Part shown: positions 13,801-24,584 of the stretch, one piece after another
How positions within the stretch are numbered: the stretch's first letter is position 1
Layout of the letters: each line of letters begins with the position of its first letter
Origin: Berghia stephanieae
Taxonomy: Eukaryota > Mollusca > Gastropoda > Nudibranchia > Aeolidiidae
Assembly (NCBI GenBank): GCA_034508935.3
Contig: CM067444.1
Location: 33,817,693 to 33,881,692, forward strand
DNA length: 64,000 nt
Direction: 5' to 3'
Position numbers and translations under genes: made by a program
The notes under the pieces: model-generated
Seen by the model: the letters and a program-made list of their open reading frames with translations, nothing else
Told to the model about the DNA's origin: nothing
Database searches by the model: none

Positions 13801-15250
13801 TTTTGTTATTAGCTGAAGAAGAGTTTTAAGACTGAAATGCTCCGTGTTTGGTATTTTGTTCTTTTTAGAAGCTGTTATATTCATTTTTGTTCATTACTTT
13901 TTACAGTCCACAACTCCTATCAGCTTAGTATCACTTCCCATGATATAGTATATTTTATTGTTTGTTATTTTATCAGGGTTTTTGAAATTTGTTAAATTTT
14001 TAAAATCAATTTCAGCTACCAAAATATCTTTTAGCATTTGTAAAATAAAGATTTCTTTTATTTGTAGCATGTGAACAATTGCTTTTTTTTTTCTTTCACA
14101 GAAGGATCTACAAACAGTATTGCTGATAAATGTGATTGTGATGTACTTAGAGCATCACCCAAGAAAGCCTCAGGGCAAACGGTATGAAGAGGCATACACT
14201 TTCTTGCAAGTCTGATAACCCAATTTATTATGGGCTCATGGTTCAGTGCTCTTAATTTTCCGCTTTTTTTTGGGCGGAATTCCGTCTTTTCCAACGTCTC
14301 AGACTTTTTAGCCATTATCCGATGTTCATCAAAAAGAAATCCGTTTTGTTTTTTTTGTTTTTTGTTTTTTTCTTTCAGCTTAATCTCCGAGTTAGTTGTA
14401 ATATTTCATGAATGGGAATTACTTGAGACAGGAAAATCAAACGTGATCATGGTCGTATGTCATAATTTGATACCTGTGTTCATTTGCACGAATTCCATAG
14501 ACACTACCAGTTTAATGACGTCAACCCAGACAGGCTGGCGCCGAGTGTCAAAACTGACACAAGACGAGTAGTTATCTTGGGGAAAGAGATGGGTCGTTAT
14601 AATGTTTAGGGACTTTTGTTTATGGATAACTGGGTGGGGATCCTGACCTCCCATAGTGGGCGGGGAGGTACATGCTGTGTCTTCTATCCCCCCATACCCG
14701 TTTTCCAATTGTTTCCTGTCATTGTCTTGGAATGAGATTACTTAGTTTTGTCCTGATCCTTGCCGGAGCTCTTTGGCTGGGAGGGAAACAGTCGAATGTA
14801 TAGTTATAGTTTTTTTTTCTTGTAAATCATCTCTCTGTTATGCATTGTATTATGTTGAGTTTACATATTATATTAAATGATTGGTAAACATTTGAGTGTA
14901 TTCCTCTTAGTTGGGACCTGTGCTTGTGTCTGGATGAGACTTTTAGGTGATCTCAAACTAAGTACACTGGTGGTATGCTCTTGGAATCTACATCTGATCC
15001 CTATTTGTTCCCAGTTCCCCTATGTCTTACTTTTTCTTGGGTGCTTACATTGTAATTCTATAACTTTTTACTATCCCATTTTCTTCCTTTTTACTGGCGC
15101 TGATATAACCTAAATGTGTTGCAAGCGCCGTAAAACCCTTAAAAACAAAAAAACAAACATTTATGGATAATTAAAGAATTCTTAGAACACTTCTAATGAA
15201 GATGAGAGAGAAGTAAATTCATATAAGTCTGATTCTGGTACAGTAGTCTC

Positions 15251-15327
<77 letters not shown>

Positions 15328-15349
15328 ACTCTTCTCTCTCTCTCTCTCT

Positions 15350-15411
<62 letters not shown>

Positions 15412-17047
15412 TCTCATTATCTTCTCACCATTTCCTATCCCTCCCTTCAGCTTGCATTTTATCATAAGATTTATCTGATTATAGTGAAATAATATATTGC
15501 ATGAAGGAGGTATAATCGACTTAGGAAACAAAGAAGGATTGGCTGTATCAGTATCTTTTTCTATTTTGCAATTTATTTAAAATTCATGAGTCTAATAATT
15601 TGAATATTCACTTGGTTACAATAAACAATAAGTTCTAGCATAAGGCATGAGAATGATATGACCTTTGAGGCAAAAGTGTATCATATCTTTATGTAGTGGA
15701 TAATAAATGTATGAATGAAATGATATTTACAACTTATAAAATATTCCTTAAAATATAAAAAATTTTCTTATGCTCTGTCATTTTGGATTTAGTTTTGAGT
15801 TTGACCGACTGATGCAGGGCGGGGGGGAGGTGGTAAAAAATTGTCATACTTTTTTACTTCCGTCTGTTACAAGCAATTGATTGTTATAATGGAAATTTTT
15901 TTTAAATGACGTAAAATATTGTCAATTACAACATTAAACTAGGCCCATAATTGCGTTCAGATGTCAGACCTGCATATATGTACACCCCGGTATGAAGCCA
16001 CTGGTATTGAATATTTTTGCTATTCAGATACAGTACTCACTGGATTCTAGCGCACTCTCGGGAGAAACCAAAATTGTGCCGAAATCCCATGTTCATGGGA
16101 GGTAACGACTTATTATGTAGAAAAATTTTATCACCCAGCTCCAGCGTGATGTATTGCAGAGCTTGCTAGAATCCAGCTAGTATTGGATCTGACGACAATA
16201 GCAACTGTCAAAAAAGAAAAGAAAAGAAAAAAGAAGTCAAATAAACACATTGAAAATATCAGATTTTACTGAGGTTGTTGCTACTGCTTAATTTTACATC
16301 ATTTTAATTTTATCAACTTGCGTGATGGTTTAGTGTTATGTTATGTCATTTGATTTTATACCAGTAAGTTGAAGGTTTGTACCCAGTTGTGGGGGATACA
16401 AAGTTGACTTTCGAAAAGGCACGACTCACATTTCCTCACCTTAGAATTAGTACCTGACTGGGAACAGCATTGTCTCTGTGAAAAAAACCATTATAAATTA
16501 TAATAGCTCCTTAAAGGTTGCAGGGGAGTCCCAATATCTCAATTGGTAGAGCATTTGATTCACGCGCAAAGGAAATGTGATTGATTTTCCTTAACACATA
16601 AACACACACACACACCCATTGTCGCCCCAGCAGTGTTAGGTAGCTGGTTCTGTTAGATTCGATGAAAAGTACTTTGCGATAGACCTATTCAAAGGATAGC
16701 AAGCAATTGTTATTGTCTGCTTCACGCTATAGAAACCGGGATAAACACCGGCTGCTTTAACCTAATGGCTCTGAAGGACTACTTTACCATAATGACTGCA
16801 TATGCCTTCCTACATTTTTATTATTGCTGTTAGATTGGGGCACTTTGATAAGCGCTTTGAGCATGCTTAGTGGATAGTTAACGCTCTAAAATTTGTTCAT
16901 ATAATTCTCATTAATGTGGCTTATTTACTTTGAGTACATTTTAATAATATATTAATACGTTAGCAAATAAACAAATGAATAAATAATAAATGATTATGTA
17001 TTATAAAGTTTAAAGTTGCCTGGCTGAATAAATTCATGGATCATTCT

Positions 17048-17103
<56 letters not shown>

Positions 17104-17894
17104 CTCTCTCTCTCTCTCTCACTCTCTCTCTCTCTCTCACTCTCTCTCTCTCTCTCACTCTCTCTCTCTCTCTTATAGAAAACAAAAATATCCATGTACG
17201 TAAATGTATTGTTTCCTCAGACTCAAAGTTTTCCAGCAATAGATGTCATCAAGGAAACTCTACCTCCTCCAAAGGAACACCCTTCTCTTCAAGATCTACT
17301 ATTAGAGGTAAGTACAAGTGGGGGAGGGGGGTGAAAATGTTAAGACGAAATAACCTTTCCTTAACTTAACCTTAAATTTCTCAGCACCAGGAGGCCCATA
17401 AGGCCTAGATACTTTCCTTCCATTTCATCTGGTCCTTGGCTACTTGAGTGCCATCTAATTTCATTCCTTTCCTTTTTCCACCATTCTGCGCCATGTTGTT
17501 TTGGACCTTCCTTTCCCTCTGGAGTCCATCTAAATGTCCCTGCAGAATTGTTTCTTTTCCCCTCTCAAGACATCCCAATTCAGTTTCCTTTTTCATCTCA
17601 CCACCACCCTAACTTTCTCTGTCTCTGTCCATTCCTTATTCTGTCAAACTAATGTATCTATGAAATTGATTGAAAATGCTATAACCCTTCCTTTTTTTCA
17701 TATCTATTTTCATATAGAATTATTGTTGTGATGAGGAAGATGACGATGATGAATTTGAAATATCAGAACAGGAAATCCTTGAGTTTCGGGCCAAAAAGGG
17801 AGAGGTGGAAAGCGAACGTCAGAAATTGCGACAACATCTGCGAGACAGATTCCAAGAACTCCACTTGTCCAGTCAATTTAATCCCAGGCAATGA
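4354..17894 (+). CDS. GGNBP2: gametogenetin-binding protein 2, 12 coding exons
   Basis: Coding exons, each with GT/AG borders and matching phase: 4354-4440, 6362-6555, 7200-7343, 8222-8320, 8493-8603, 9804-10007, 10711-10885, 11490-11681, 13017-13272, 14102-14181, 17221-17307, 17718-17894. They give about 601 residues; vertebrate GGNBP2 is about 700. I chose the ATG at 4354 because the MARLV start is conserved; an in-frame ATG lies 12 bases upstream. Family blocks in order: LVPCVGC (near residue 86), KKKNKRCNLHSLDTHK (about 152-167), FCSECKSKVLQAYHILIGE (about 213-231), a block with RCCTKDRHIHV and DFIAHLLEKAEPEF, then RHAKTLDIAQEEVLTCLGIH (about 284-303). Next come a charged Lys/Glu coiled region (339-402), a Cys/His-rich stretch (403-488), an acidic run (about 545-560) and a basic tail. 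In mammals the protein binds gametogenetin and is linked to spermatogenesis, trophoblast development and growth control; its biochemical activity is not settled. Invertebrate function is inferred. Confidence 0.95.
4735..4851. repeat. (TTTA)n/(ATT)n microsatellite in GGNBP2 intron 1
   Basis: An ATTT tract runs into an ATT tract. The first coding exon has an open frame running on into this intron, but the GT at 4441 is the donor that keeps frame with exon 2. Confidence 0.9.
5935..6095 (+). mobile_element. tRNA-derived SINE (family D)
   Basis: The head has an A-box-like stretch (GACTGAGTGGTTAAGGC) and a B-box-like GGATTTGAGCCC. The body includes GGGTGATTCCTGTTGACATC, which recurs in reverse at about 50005-50160, so the two are copies of one family. 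It lies in GGNBP2 intron 1 and is followed by a poly-G run. Confidence 0.75.
6610..6765 (+). mobile_element. SINE fragment (family C)
   Basis: A B-box-like CTGGTTCGAGTTCTCC is followed by the family C body (CTCTTTACTCACATTCTC, then an AATGAATACTTGG-like stretch and GTTAACGGCATTGT). The same body occurs at 16305-16495, 50385-50470 and 58445-58750. It lies just inside GGNBP2 intron 2. Confidence 0.7.
7397..7555. repeat. (TTC)n then (ATT)n microsatellite in GGNBP2 intron 3
   Basis: About 125 bp of pure TTC repeat followed by ATT repeat. It yields long poly-Ser, poly-Glu and poly-Lys frames that are artefacts. It starts about 50 bp after the donor of exon 3. Confidence 0.97.
9470..9740 (+). repeat. 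dispersed repeat with a GCTGAA...CCCGAAACG core
   Basis: The stretch with TTATTGGCTGAAAAAGGG and GAGCCCGAAACGTTC and the following TATATTCATTTTT recurs at about 11850-12035, 13765-13915 and 61140-61440. No protein was recognised. The core faintly resembles a degenerate hammerhead ribozyme (see findings). Confidence 0.7.
11850..12035 (+). repeat. dispersed repeat, second copy
   Basis: The core reads GTGGCTGAAGAAGGGTTTGG then AGCCCAAACTGTTCC, followed by TTATATTCATTTTTTT. It is more decayed than the 9470 copy and lies in GGNBP2 intron 8. Confidence 0.65.
12626..12925. mobile_element. MITE with GCAGGTCTGATAACC inverted ends, holding a SINE
   Basis: The left end TTTGCAGGTCTGATAACCC and the right end GGTTATCAGACTTG form imperfect terminal inverted repeats. 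A family A SINE (12748-12885) lies inside. Related ends occur at 14201-14223 and as a compact copy at 18132-18234. No transposase was seen. Confidence 0.6.
12748..12885 (+). mobile_element. tRNA-derived SINE (family A), partial
   Basis: It shows the tRNA-like head (ACTTGGTAGAACACTCAC, then AAGGGGCCAAGATTAATCCC) and the family body with GATTGGTAGCTGGGTCTGTT. Other copies are at 16525-16900, 44578-44858 (-), 48537-48687 (-) and 62045-62300. Confidence 0.75.
13765..13915 (+). repeat. dispersed repeat, third copy
   Basis: The core reads TTAGCTGAAGAAGAGTTTT then GACTGAAATGCTCCGTG, followed by TGTTATATTCATTTTTGTTC. It lies in GGNBP2 intron 9. Confidence 0.65.
14201..14250. mobile_element. single end of the GCAGGTCTGATAACC MITE
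   Basis: TTGCAAGTCTGATAACCCAA matches the left terminus of the MITEs at 12626 and 18132. It starts about 20 bp after the GGNBP2 exon 10 donor. No partner end was found nearby. Confidence 0.5.
14625..15150 (+). repeat. family X dispersed repeat, near-complete copy
   Basis: Order: GGGTGGGGATCCTGACCTCC, a pyrimidine/purine-rich middle with GAATGAGATTACTTAG, TGTAAATCATCTCTCTGTTA, AAACATTTGAGTGTATTCC, GATCTCAAACTAAGTAC, and a 3' end CTGGCGCTGATATAACC ... GCAAGCGCCGTAAAACCC. GGCGCT and AGCGCC can pair as a terminal hairpin. No tRNA head and no protein are visible. About a dozen copies or pieces lie in this window. Confidence 0.8.
15252..15410. repeat. (CT)n/(CA)n microsatellite
   Basis: About 140 bp of CT repeat ending in (CA)n, inside GGNBP2 intron 10. 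Frames encoding Arg-Glu repeats on the - strand are artefacts. Confidence 0.95.
16029..16184. mobile_element. short MITE of the TACAGTACTCRCTGGATTCTAG family
   Basis: It starts TACAGTACTCACTGGATTC and ends with the imperfect reverse complement (CTAGAATCCAGCTAGTA). It is an internally deleted relative of the elements at 42853-43227 and 45187-45726, sharing GAGAAACCAAAATTGTGCCG and GGGAGGTAACGACTTATT. Confidence 0.75.
16305..16495 (+). mobile_element. SINE (family C)
   Basis: The tRNA-like head has GGTTTAGTGTTATG and GAAGGTTTGTACCCAG; the body has GACTCACATTTCCTCACC and AGCATTGTCTCTGTG, shared with 58445-58750. Confidence 0.65.
16525..16900 (+). mobile_element. tRNA-derived SINE (family A), near full length
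   Basis: A-box-like ATCTCAATTGGTAGAGCA and a decayed B box are followed by the body TAGGTAGCTGGTTCTGTTAG and GGATAGCAAGCAATTG, then the tail AAGCGCTTTGAGCATGCTTA. It is the most complete family A copy here and shows the family's 3' end. Confidence 0.8.
17050..17175. repeat. (CT)n microsatellite upstream of GGNBP2 exon 11
   Basis: CT repeat with CACT interruptions about 45 bp before the exon 11 acceptor. Being pyrimidine-rich and sense-strand, it could extend the polypyrimidine tract of that acceptor. Confidence 0.9.
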
Positions 17895-18790
17895 TATGGA
17901 ATATAATGATGATATTAATATTATTATTTCACTTAATTTTTAACAGGGGCATTGTCTGTGTATAATAACAATTTGGAAAGATAAGTTATGTGTTTGTCAT
18001 TCTACCTCTGAGTGACTTTCTATGAGTCTGTCTGTAGATGAGGGAGTAATTTATATGATAATCATCTTGATCTTAAAGAGTTCACTCTGTGACTGTGATA
18101 ATTGTGATAAATACCAGCCGACATGCACATGTTTGCAGGTCAGATAACCGAACTTGCTTTATTATTGTGGTAACAGATATTATTCCCATTATGACAGTGA
18201 GCTCATATCAATTTTGGGTTATCAGGCCTGCAAATTGCTACACATCAATCCAGATCTAAGCTTGGATGTATTGTTACATTTGTTTGCGTCTAATTATTTT
18301 GACTATGCAAATGTGTGTCAATGGTAGCTCTCATCTCATCATTTGTGAGAAACTCTAGATTAATGGTCCTCATGTCGCTTTTCATGGAAATAGAATTATT
18401 GGTATGGTGGTCCCAACCTTACGTAAAAAAAAAATGTGTTCTTACGTATTTTTGTTCATTGTACACATTTTGCTGAGGATTGTAATAATATTATCTGACT
18501 AGGTCAGATATAGGTACATAGTCTATAAAGAGAAAGTTTATTCATTCATTTAAATATCAATTATATATCGCTAGTATTAGTATGATCTAATTGCCCATTA
18601 CAGTAGTCATCGCTTTTATGCACGACTATTGGGAGAGCTTAAAAGCATGCAGTTATCCGATATGTGAAGGGAGACTTTTGCTGACTTTAAGGTACAGCCC
18701 ACACATGCATTTAAGCACCAATCAATGCAGTCCACCCTGCACTTCAGTCAATTGCGTTAATTACTTTGAGTCCTGACCCAACACATTCCC
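17895..18790. other. GGNBP2 3' flank with a short MITE
   Basis: No coding frame is credible here, and I found no clean AATAAA close to the stop codon, so the transcript end is unplaced. The only recognised element is the MITE at 18132-18234. Confidence 0.5.
18132..18234. mobile_element. compact MITE, about 103 bp
   Basis: TTTGCAGGTCAGATAACCG at the left and its near reverse complement GGGTTATCAGGCCTGCAAA at the right form imperfect terminal repeats of about 20 bp. It is the shortest copy of the family seen at 12626-12925. Confidence 0.75.
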
Positions 18791-18799
18791 CATAAAACC

Positions 18800-19300
18800 A
18801 TTAACACTTAGACCTTGCACAAGTTTGCAATGCCAAATAGGTTGCAATTGTTGGAGAGTTTCAATAACATTATGACACCTTGCCTGGCCTGGCAAATGAC
18901 GAAGAATCGCCGTGATATTGCATGTCCCCGATAATTTATGATTTGTGACTGTGTTTCCATTGTCATTGATTTACACTGGTTGTGAAACAAAAATCTGATG
19001 GTAAAAGTAGAATATTATCGTCAAAGAGTTATGAAGACGTATTACATAAGTAGACAGGATGGCTGAGTGGTGTAAACTCTCACTCTCACATATGGATTAT
19101 GACACCTCGCATAGCTTGGCAAACGACGAAGATTCGCTGTGTAGTAATATTTCATTAGTTTTCGTAACAACGTTATGGCACTGTCGCATTTTCCTGATAA
19201 ATTATGATGTGTGAAAGTACGTTTCCATTGTAAAAATATCGGATTGAAAAAGTAGAACATGGTAGAAACATAGCATACACTTATGGAGACATATTATATA
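18800..19300. repeat. two diverged tandem copies of an unknown repeat
   Basis: Unit 1 (about 18865-19040) and unit 2 (about 19098-19300) share GACACCTYGC...TGGCAAAYGACGAAG, ATTTATGAT, GTTTCCATTGT and a closing TATGGAGAC / TATGAAGAC. A tRNA-like GGCTGAGTGG lies between them at 19060. No protein was recognised. Confidence 0.6.
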
Positions 19301-20454
19301 GAAAACTATTCCGTCATCCAGGAATAGCGTGCAGTAATGCAATACATGCAGAAAAGCAATGACTACTGTATTAGATTAGATACGGTAAATAATTGTTTTT
19401 GCAGGATTATATTTATTTTTTTTCATCATTGTACATATTTTCATGGTTTAGGGTTGGCAGCCATAGTGTGGTGTAAAGGTCTAAACAATTTTCTATATTT
19501 TGCCATTTAATTCATAATAAAAATTGTCTGAGTTTTGATCATTTGAAGTTTATAAAAAAAGCCTTCATAGCAATTTCAAGGTTTAAAGTGTCGGCAGAAG
19601 TAAAATATTATTTAGAAATCCTAATTTTCATCGGAAGGTCCCAAAACACCTTTTATTAACTGGATCTCAAAAGTACTTTTCAGCGACATGTGGACATTTT
19701 TCTAGAGTGCCTTACATATTTTTCTTTGTTCATAACCTTGGGTACAGTTTCAGTCTTTCTCCGATGACACTTGGTCATGTTGAAGTCATTGTCCTGCTTT
19801 GAGGAAAAGGACTCAGGAATTAGTATATTGTTCTGTTTTTGTTTTTTTTCCGGGGAGGTGAGGTTCATCATTACATGTGTCATATTTTTTTCTCTTTATT
19901 ATTATCTTTTTACATTCCATGCTATTGCCTCACTCATGCCTGTCATTATGTTTCTTTGTTGTTTTTGTATATTTTATTCAACTGTTTTAAAAATTCGGGT
20001 TTGTTTTTGGTTTTAATCTTTTTCTATTTTTTTTTTTTTTTTTTGGGGGGGGGGGGGGGTTGATCAGGGACTATTACTAACAATAGAACTTCTCTTATTT
20101 GAAAATTTAATCCCCTCCTTATAAGCTGTTTTAATTATTACTTCAATTTTTTAAAATTTCTTTTCTTTGTCCCAGATTGTTTAGTTTAATGTCTCTCTGA
20201 ATACGTTGTAGTTAGGTTACTAAAGAGGCTGTACCCGTTTTTAAGTCTCTCTACAGTGGGATGAAATGGTACCAAGTCTCCATGACTTTGGTAAAAAAGA
20301 ATAGAAAATTCCAGTATTTCCTTGGATTTTGTAATCCAAACCTTTAAATATATAGGCACTTATGATATGACCCAAGAGTTTTGCAGGCACTGATCAAATT
20401 CTAAAATCTATGTGACGTTAAGGTGTCATAGTAGGCGCAGTTTTCCCTTTAATG

Positions 20455-20625
20455 ATCTGAACAAGTATGTATGAAACAATGCCAGGCAAAAAAATACCAA
20501 GAGTAAAACCATTCCAAAAAAATCAACCTGTTTCCACTGGAGGTCAAACCTCAGACCTCCTCATCACCAGTCAGACTTGCTACCAGCACCAGTGCACCAT
20601 GGAGGCAATCCGATAGTTGGGCTGA
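20455..20625 (-). mobile_element. tRNA-derived SINE (family B)
   Basis: Read on the - strand: a tRNA-like head (GGTAGCAAGTCTGACTGGTG ... GAGGTCTGAGGTTTGACC), then a body ending CATACATACTTGTTCAGATC. The same family lies at 45725-45841 and 59190-59348, both also on the - strand. Confidence 0.8.
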
Positions 20626-21689
20626 GCCCAATGCCTGTATTCTTCACAAGGAAACATGTTTCCACTGTGAATCATCGCCTGCATCACAAAACACAAACTG
20701 GGGAAGGTCGATTTTGGGGGATATGTTTTGTTTTTATCCTTGTATTACTATTTCCTGCTTTGGCTGGCACTGTCTCATATGTACACTTTTCAGATCTTTA
20801 TCTAACACTAACACCAGTGCCTGCTCCCTGATTTGTCACTTTAATATTATGTAACCACTAAAACTAACAATTAACAAATTAACCTTAGCTACTATGATTG
20901 GATGCAAGAACATTCTATTTCCCGTTAGCTAAATTTTAATAAGTTATTACAAGGATGCCAATAGTCCGGTTTTTCAGTTTTTTATATCCTCAGCAGCTTT
21001 TCATGTCTCCTCGAAGCAAACCATTAAAGGTCCTTCTTCTCCAGACATCATTTTTTTTTTTTAATTGATGCAACAAAGGCCCCATTCATTGCAACAGAAA
21101 GGGAAGAGAGGTTTTTGTTCATTTCTACAAGTCCGTCTTAGGTGAGATGTGATGTTCCGCTCATCATCAGGTTTTTCTTATTTTACTTTCTCAAAAATCA
21201 TTTGGCATCCCTGTTTTTATTATGGTACAGTCCTGTCATAACTATATAAAACAATTTTCAATTGTATTTTCATGTTTTATGAGTGAACCTTTCCACACCA
21301 ACTCCATGTACCTTTACTTTGACTTTGATTGATGCTTAGCCCCTCAGCTCGGAACTTTTCTGACTCATATGATGAATTGATTGCAAATAAAAAAAAAGAA
21401 TGAAGAACTTCCAAATTGATGCCTTTTTGTTCTTTTTAAAAAATATTCTTTGACATTCATTTTTTTTTTAAATTTCAAACACAAGCGAAATGTGGGCCGG
21501 GATTTTCAACCTTTTCTTGTGAGCTGGGGAGATCATCATGTCACATTCTGCAATCTCTATTGTTTATCGCTTTCTTTCACTTTCAGCTTCAGCCAATGTT
21601 TCTGGAATTTGTCCTCATGGCTCTATGGAGTAGGAGCTTATCCCGGCTTCTATAGGGTTAGAACGACATTTTAGCAATTGCTTGTTACC

Positions 21690-22245
21690 CTGTGGGTGGA
21701 TGCTAATCTATCCAAATACCGGGTAGGGTTCCTGATATCCCATATTGGGCAGGGAGATACTTACTGTGTGTATATCCCAACATATGTGTTCCAACTTGTT
21801 TTCTGTCTTTGTCTTGGAATGAGATTACTTGGTTTTGTCCTGGCCCTGGCCGGATGCCCTTGCTGAAAGTGAAAGGTAAACAGTCAAATGTATTGTTTTG
21901 GGAGATGATATTTTTTCCGTGTAAATCATCTCTTTGTTATGCACTGTATTATGTTTTGTTTACATATTATAATATCTGATTTGTAAACATTTGAGTTTAT
22001 TCCTCTTAGTAGGGACCTATGCTTGTGTCTGGATGAGACTTTTAGGTGATCTCAAACTAAGTACTTTGATAGTGTGCTCTTGGAATCTACATCTGTTTCC
22101 TATTTGAACCAATTCCCCTTTGAATTACCTTTTCTTTGTGCTTTAATTGTAATTCTAGAATTTTTTACTATCCCATTTTCTTCCTTTTTACTGGCGCTGA
22201 CGTGACCCTAATGCGTTGCAAGCGCCGTAAAACCCTTAAAAACAA
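21690..22245 (+). repeat. family X copy, near complete
   Basis: It follows the 14625-15150 copy block for block, from GGGTAGGGTTCCTGATATCC to GCAAGCGCCGTAAAACCC. Confidence 0.8.
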
Positions 22246-22384
22246 TATCCAAGCACTTTCCGCCAGAACGAACAGACCTAGCTACCTGAATGGGGTTTTC
22301 TGGCATCCAATGATGACCAGGAAGATCACTTCATTCTTCTACTGTTTTCACTTTCCATGTGCTCTCTATCTTTACTTTGTTCTG

Positions 22385-23675
22385 GATTGAGAATGCTCGG
22401 TTTTTCCTGCTCCTGGCGGGGGTTCCTTGGCTGGGAGGGATAATCAAATGTACTGTAGTATCTTTTTTTTTTGAGAGAGATTGTTTTATTCACTGTAAAC
22501 CATCTATCTCTCTGTTATGTACTTTTGTAGTTATTGTTGAATTGAATATTCACTCCAGCACGGTTTCCTCGATCTCAATCAAATGTCCCGAATTTTTTTC
22601 CTTATTATACTGTATTCCTTCCTCGAAAACTAATTTCACCCAGCCAACGTTAAAAAATGAATTATGGTAAAGGCTTTTTTATTTTTATTGCGCCGGTGAT
22701 TTTTACCACTGAAGACTTCTGGCAATGTACGGTTTCCTAGAACATTTTTGCATGTCCTGAGAAGAAACCATGCTGGAGTGTATCAAACATTTGAGCAAAA
22801 TCCTTTATGGCGGCATCATTTGATTGTGCCTGGGTCTGGATGAGACTGTCACAATTTGATACATCGGTGGATTGGTCTTGGGATCTTCTGTTCCCTTTTA
22901 TCATGCATAAAATCAGATCTACAAATTTTCCTTTAACATCTTCCTTTTTACTGGCGCTGAAATGACAAAGGAAAACCCCTAAAAACAAACCCGACCAACC
23001 AGTGCTTGATGGACAGGGAGAATCAGAAATATATATTTTCCCCAGCCCTTTTGAGAGAAAAAAAGGTGGAACAAGATGACAAATTAAATATAGACCCAGC
23101 GCCTTTTTTGGTCAGAGCTTATTCTAAAAATCAAACCCCCAAGTAGCTGCAACTACAAGATTAGATTCTGTGGGAGGGAAGCAAAGGTTACACAATAATT
23201 TTAAAAAAACCCTCAGTTAAGACCGGAACGAAACTGAAGGGCATGTCACTTGCTGTCTTCTACCTCTTACTCATATCTGTTTTGCGAGTTGTTTTCCGTC
23301 TCTCTTGGAATGGGATTATTTGTTTTTGACAAGTCCTTGGCGGGAGGGTAGTGAAATGCATAGTCATGGTTTTTTAATTTCCCTTGTAAACTATCTCTTC
23401 TGTCGTTTTAAGTTTAAGGATATAATGTAAGCATTTGGGTGTATTCCTCTTATTGGGATTTGTGCTTCTTGATGAGACTTTAAAGCGATCTCAAAACATA
23501 CACATTGATTGATAAATGTGCTATTGGAATATAGAATGTTCCTTATTTGAATAATTCCCTTTGCATTACTTTTCTCGTGTGCTTTTAATTGTAAATCTAG
23601 AATTGTCCCATTTTCTTCCTTTTTATTAAAATGACCCAAATGTGTCACTAGCGCCATAAAACCCTTAAAAACAAC
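22385..23675 (+). repeat. three decayed family X pieces in the same orientation
   Basis: Partial copies at about 22395-22700 (ends near TTGCGCCGG), 22737-22990 (CTTTTTACTGGCGCTG then AAACCCCTAAAAAC) and 23280-23675 (GAATGGGATTATTTG through TAGCGCCATAAAACCC). Each lacks different internal blocks. Confidence 0.65.
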
Positions 23676-23754
23676 CGTTATGATCTCATTCTGTGAAAGA
23701 AGAGCACCCAATGACCCAGGGAAATATTCCCCTGTCCTAGGGGAAATCCAAACT

Positions 23755-24290
23755 GTTTGTTTTTAAGTGTTTTACAGCGCTTGCAACACATTGAGGTCAT
23801 ATCAGCGCCAATAAAAAGGAAGAAAATGGGATAGTAAAAAGTTCCAGAATCAAAATTAAAGCACACAAGAAAAGGTAAGACAAAGGGGAATTGGTTCAAA
23901 TAGGAAATAGATGGAGATTCCAAGAGCACATTGTCAAAGTACATATTTAGTTTGAGATCACCTAAAAGTCTCAACCAGACACAAGCACAGGTCCCCGCCA
24001 AGAGGAATACACTCAAATGTTTACAAATCATAATTAATATGTAAACAAAACATAATACAGTGCATAACAGTCAGAGAGATGATTTACAAGGAAAAAAATG
24101 TCATCTCCCAAAACTAACAATACATTTGACTGTTTCCCTCTCAGTCAGGGCCAGGACAAAACCAAGTAATCTCATTCCAAGACGAAGACAGAAAGCCAAG
24201 TTGGAAAACAGATTATTAGGCGACACAGTAAGTACGTACCTCCCTGCCCACTATGGGAGGTCAGGGACCCCACCCGGAAATCCAAACTGA
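23755..24290 (-). repeat. family X copy, inverted
   Basis: Near-complete copy on the - strand, starting at the TTTTACAGCGCTTGC end and running to CTATGGGAGGTCAGGGAC. It faces the + strand copy ending at 23675 with about 80 bp between, making a large inverted repeat. Confidence 0.8.
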
Positions 24291-24584
24291 CAAGAGCAAC
24301 CAATGCATACATCTATAGTCAAAAGTTTGCCCCATATTCTGTCACCCAACAAAGGCAACATAATTATACAAGATACATCCGCATACCTAGTCAAAGAGTT
24401 CCATCCCCTCCTAGAGTGGAATTCCATGAACAGTTTACTTAAAGTTAAAGCAAGAGAAATGTATCCAAGTTAGTTTCCGCTTGGGACACAAAATCAATAG
24501 AATACTAAGATAGTGACCAACATAAGAGTAAAAGGAGAGTCCAGTATCTCAACAGTCCATGACAATACCACCAGTTTTTTATTC

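Noticed and set aside
23678-24031. - strand frame of 117 residues in family X
   Set aside because: Similar short frames occur in other family X copies but with different breaks and no conserved protein; treated as chance openness of a repeat.
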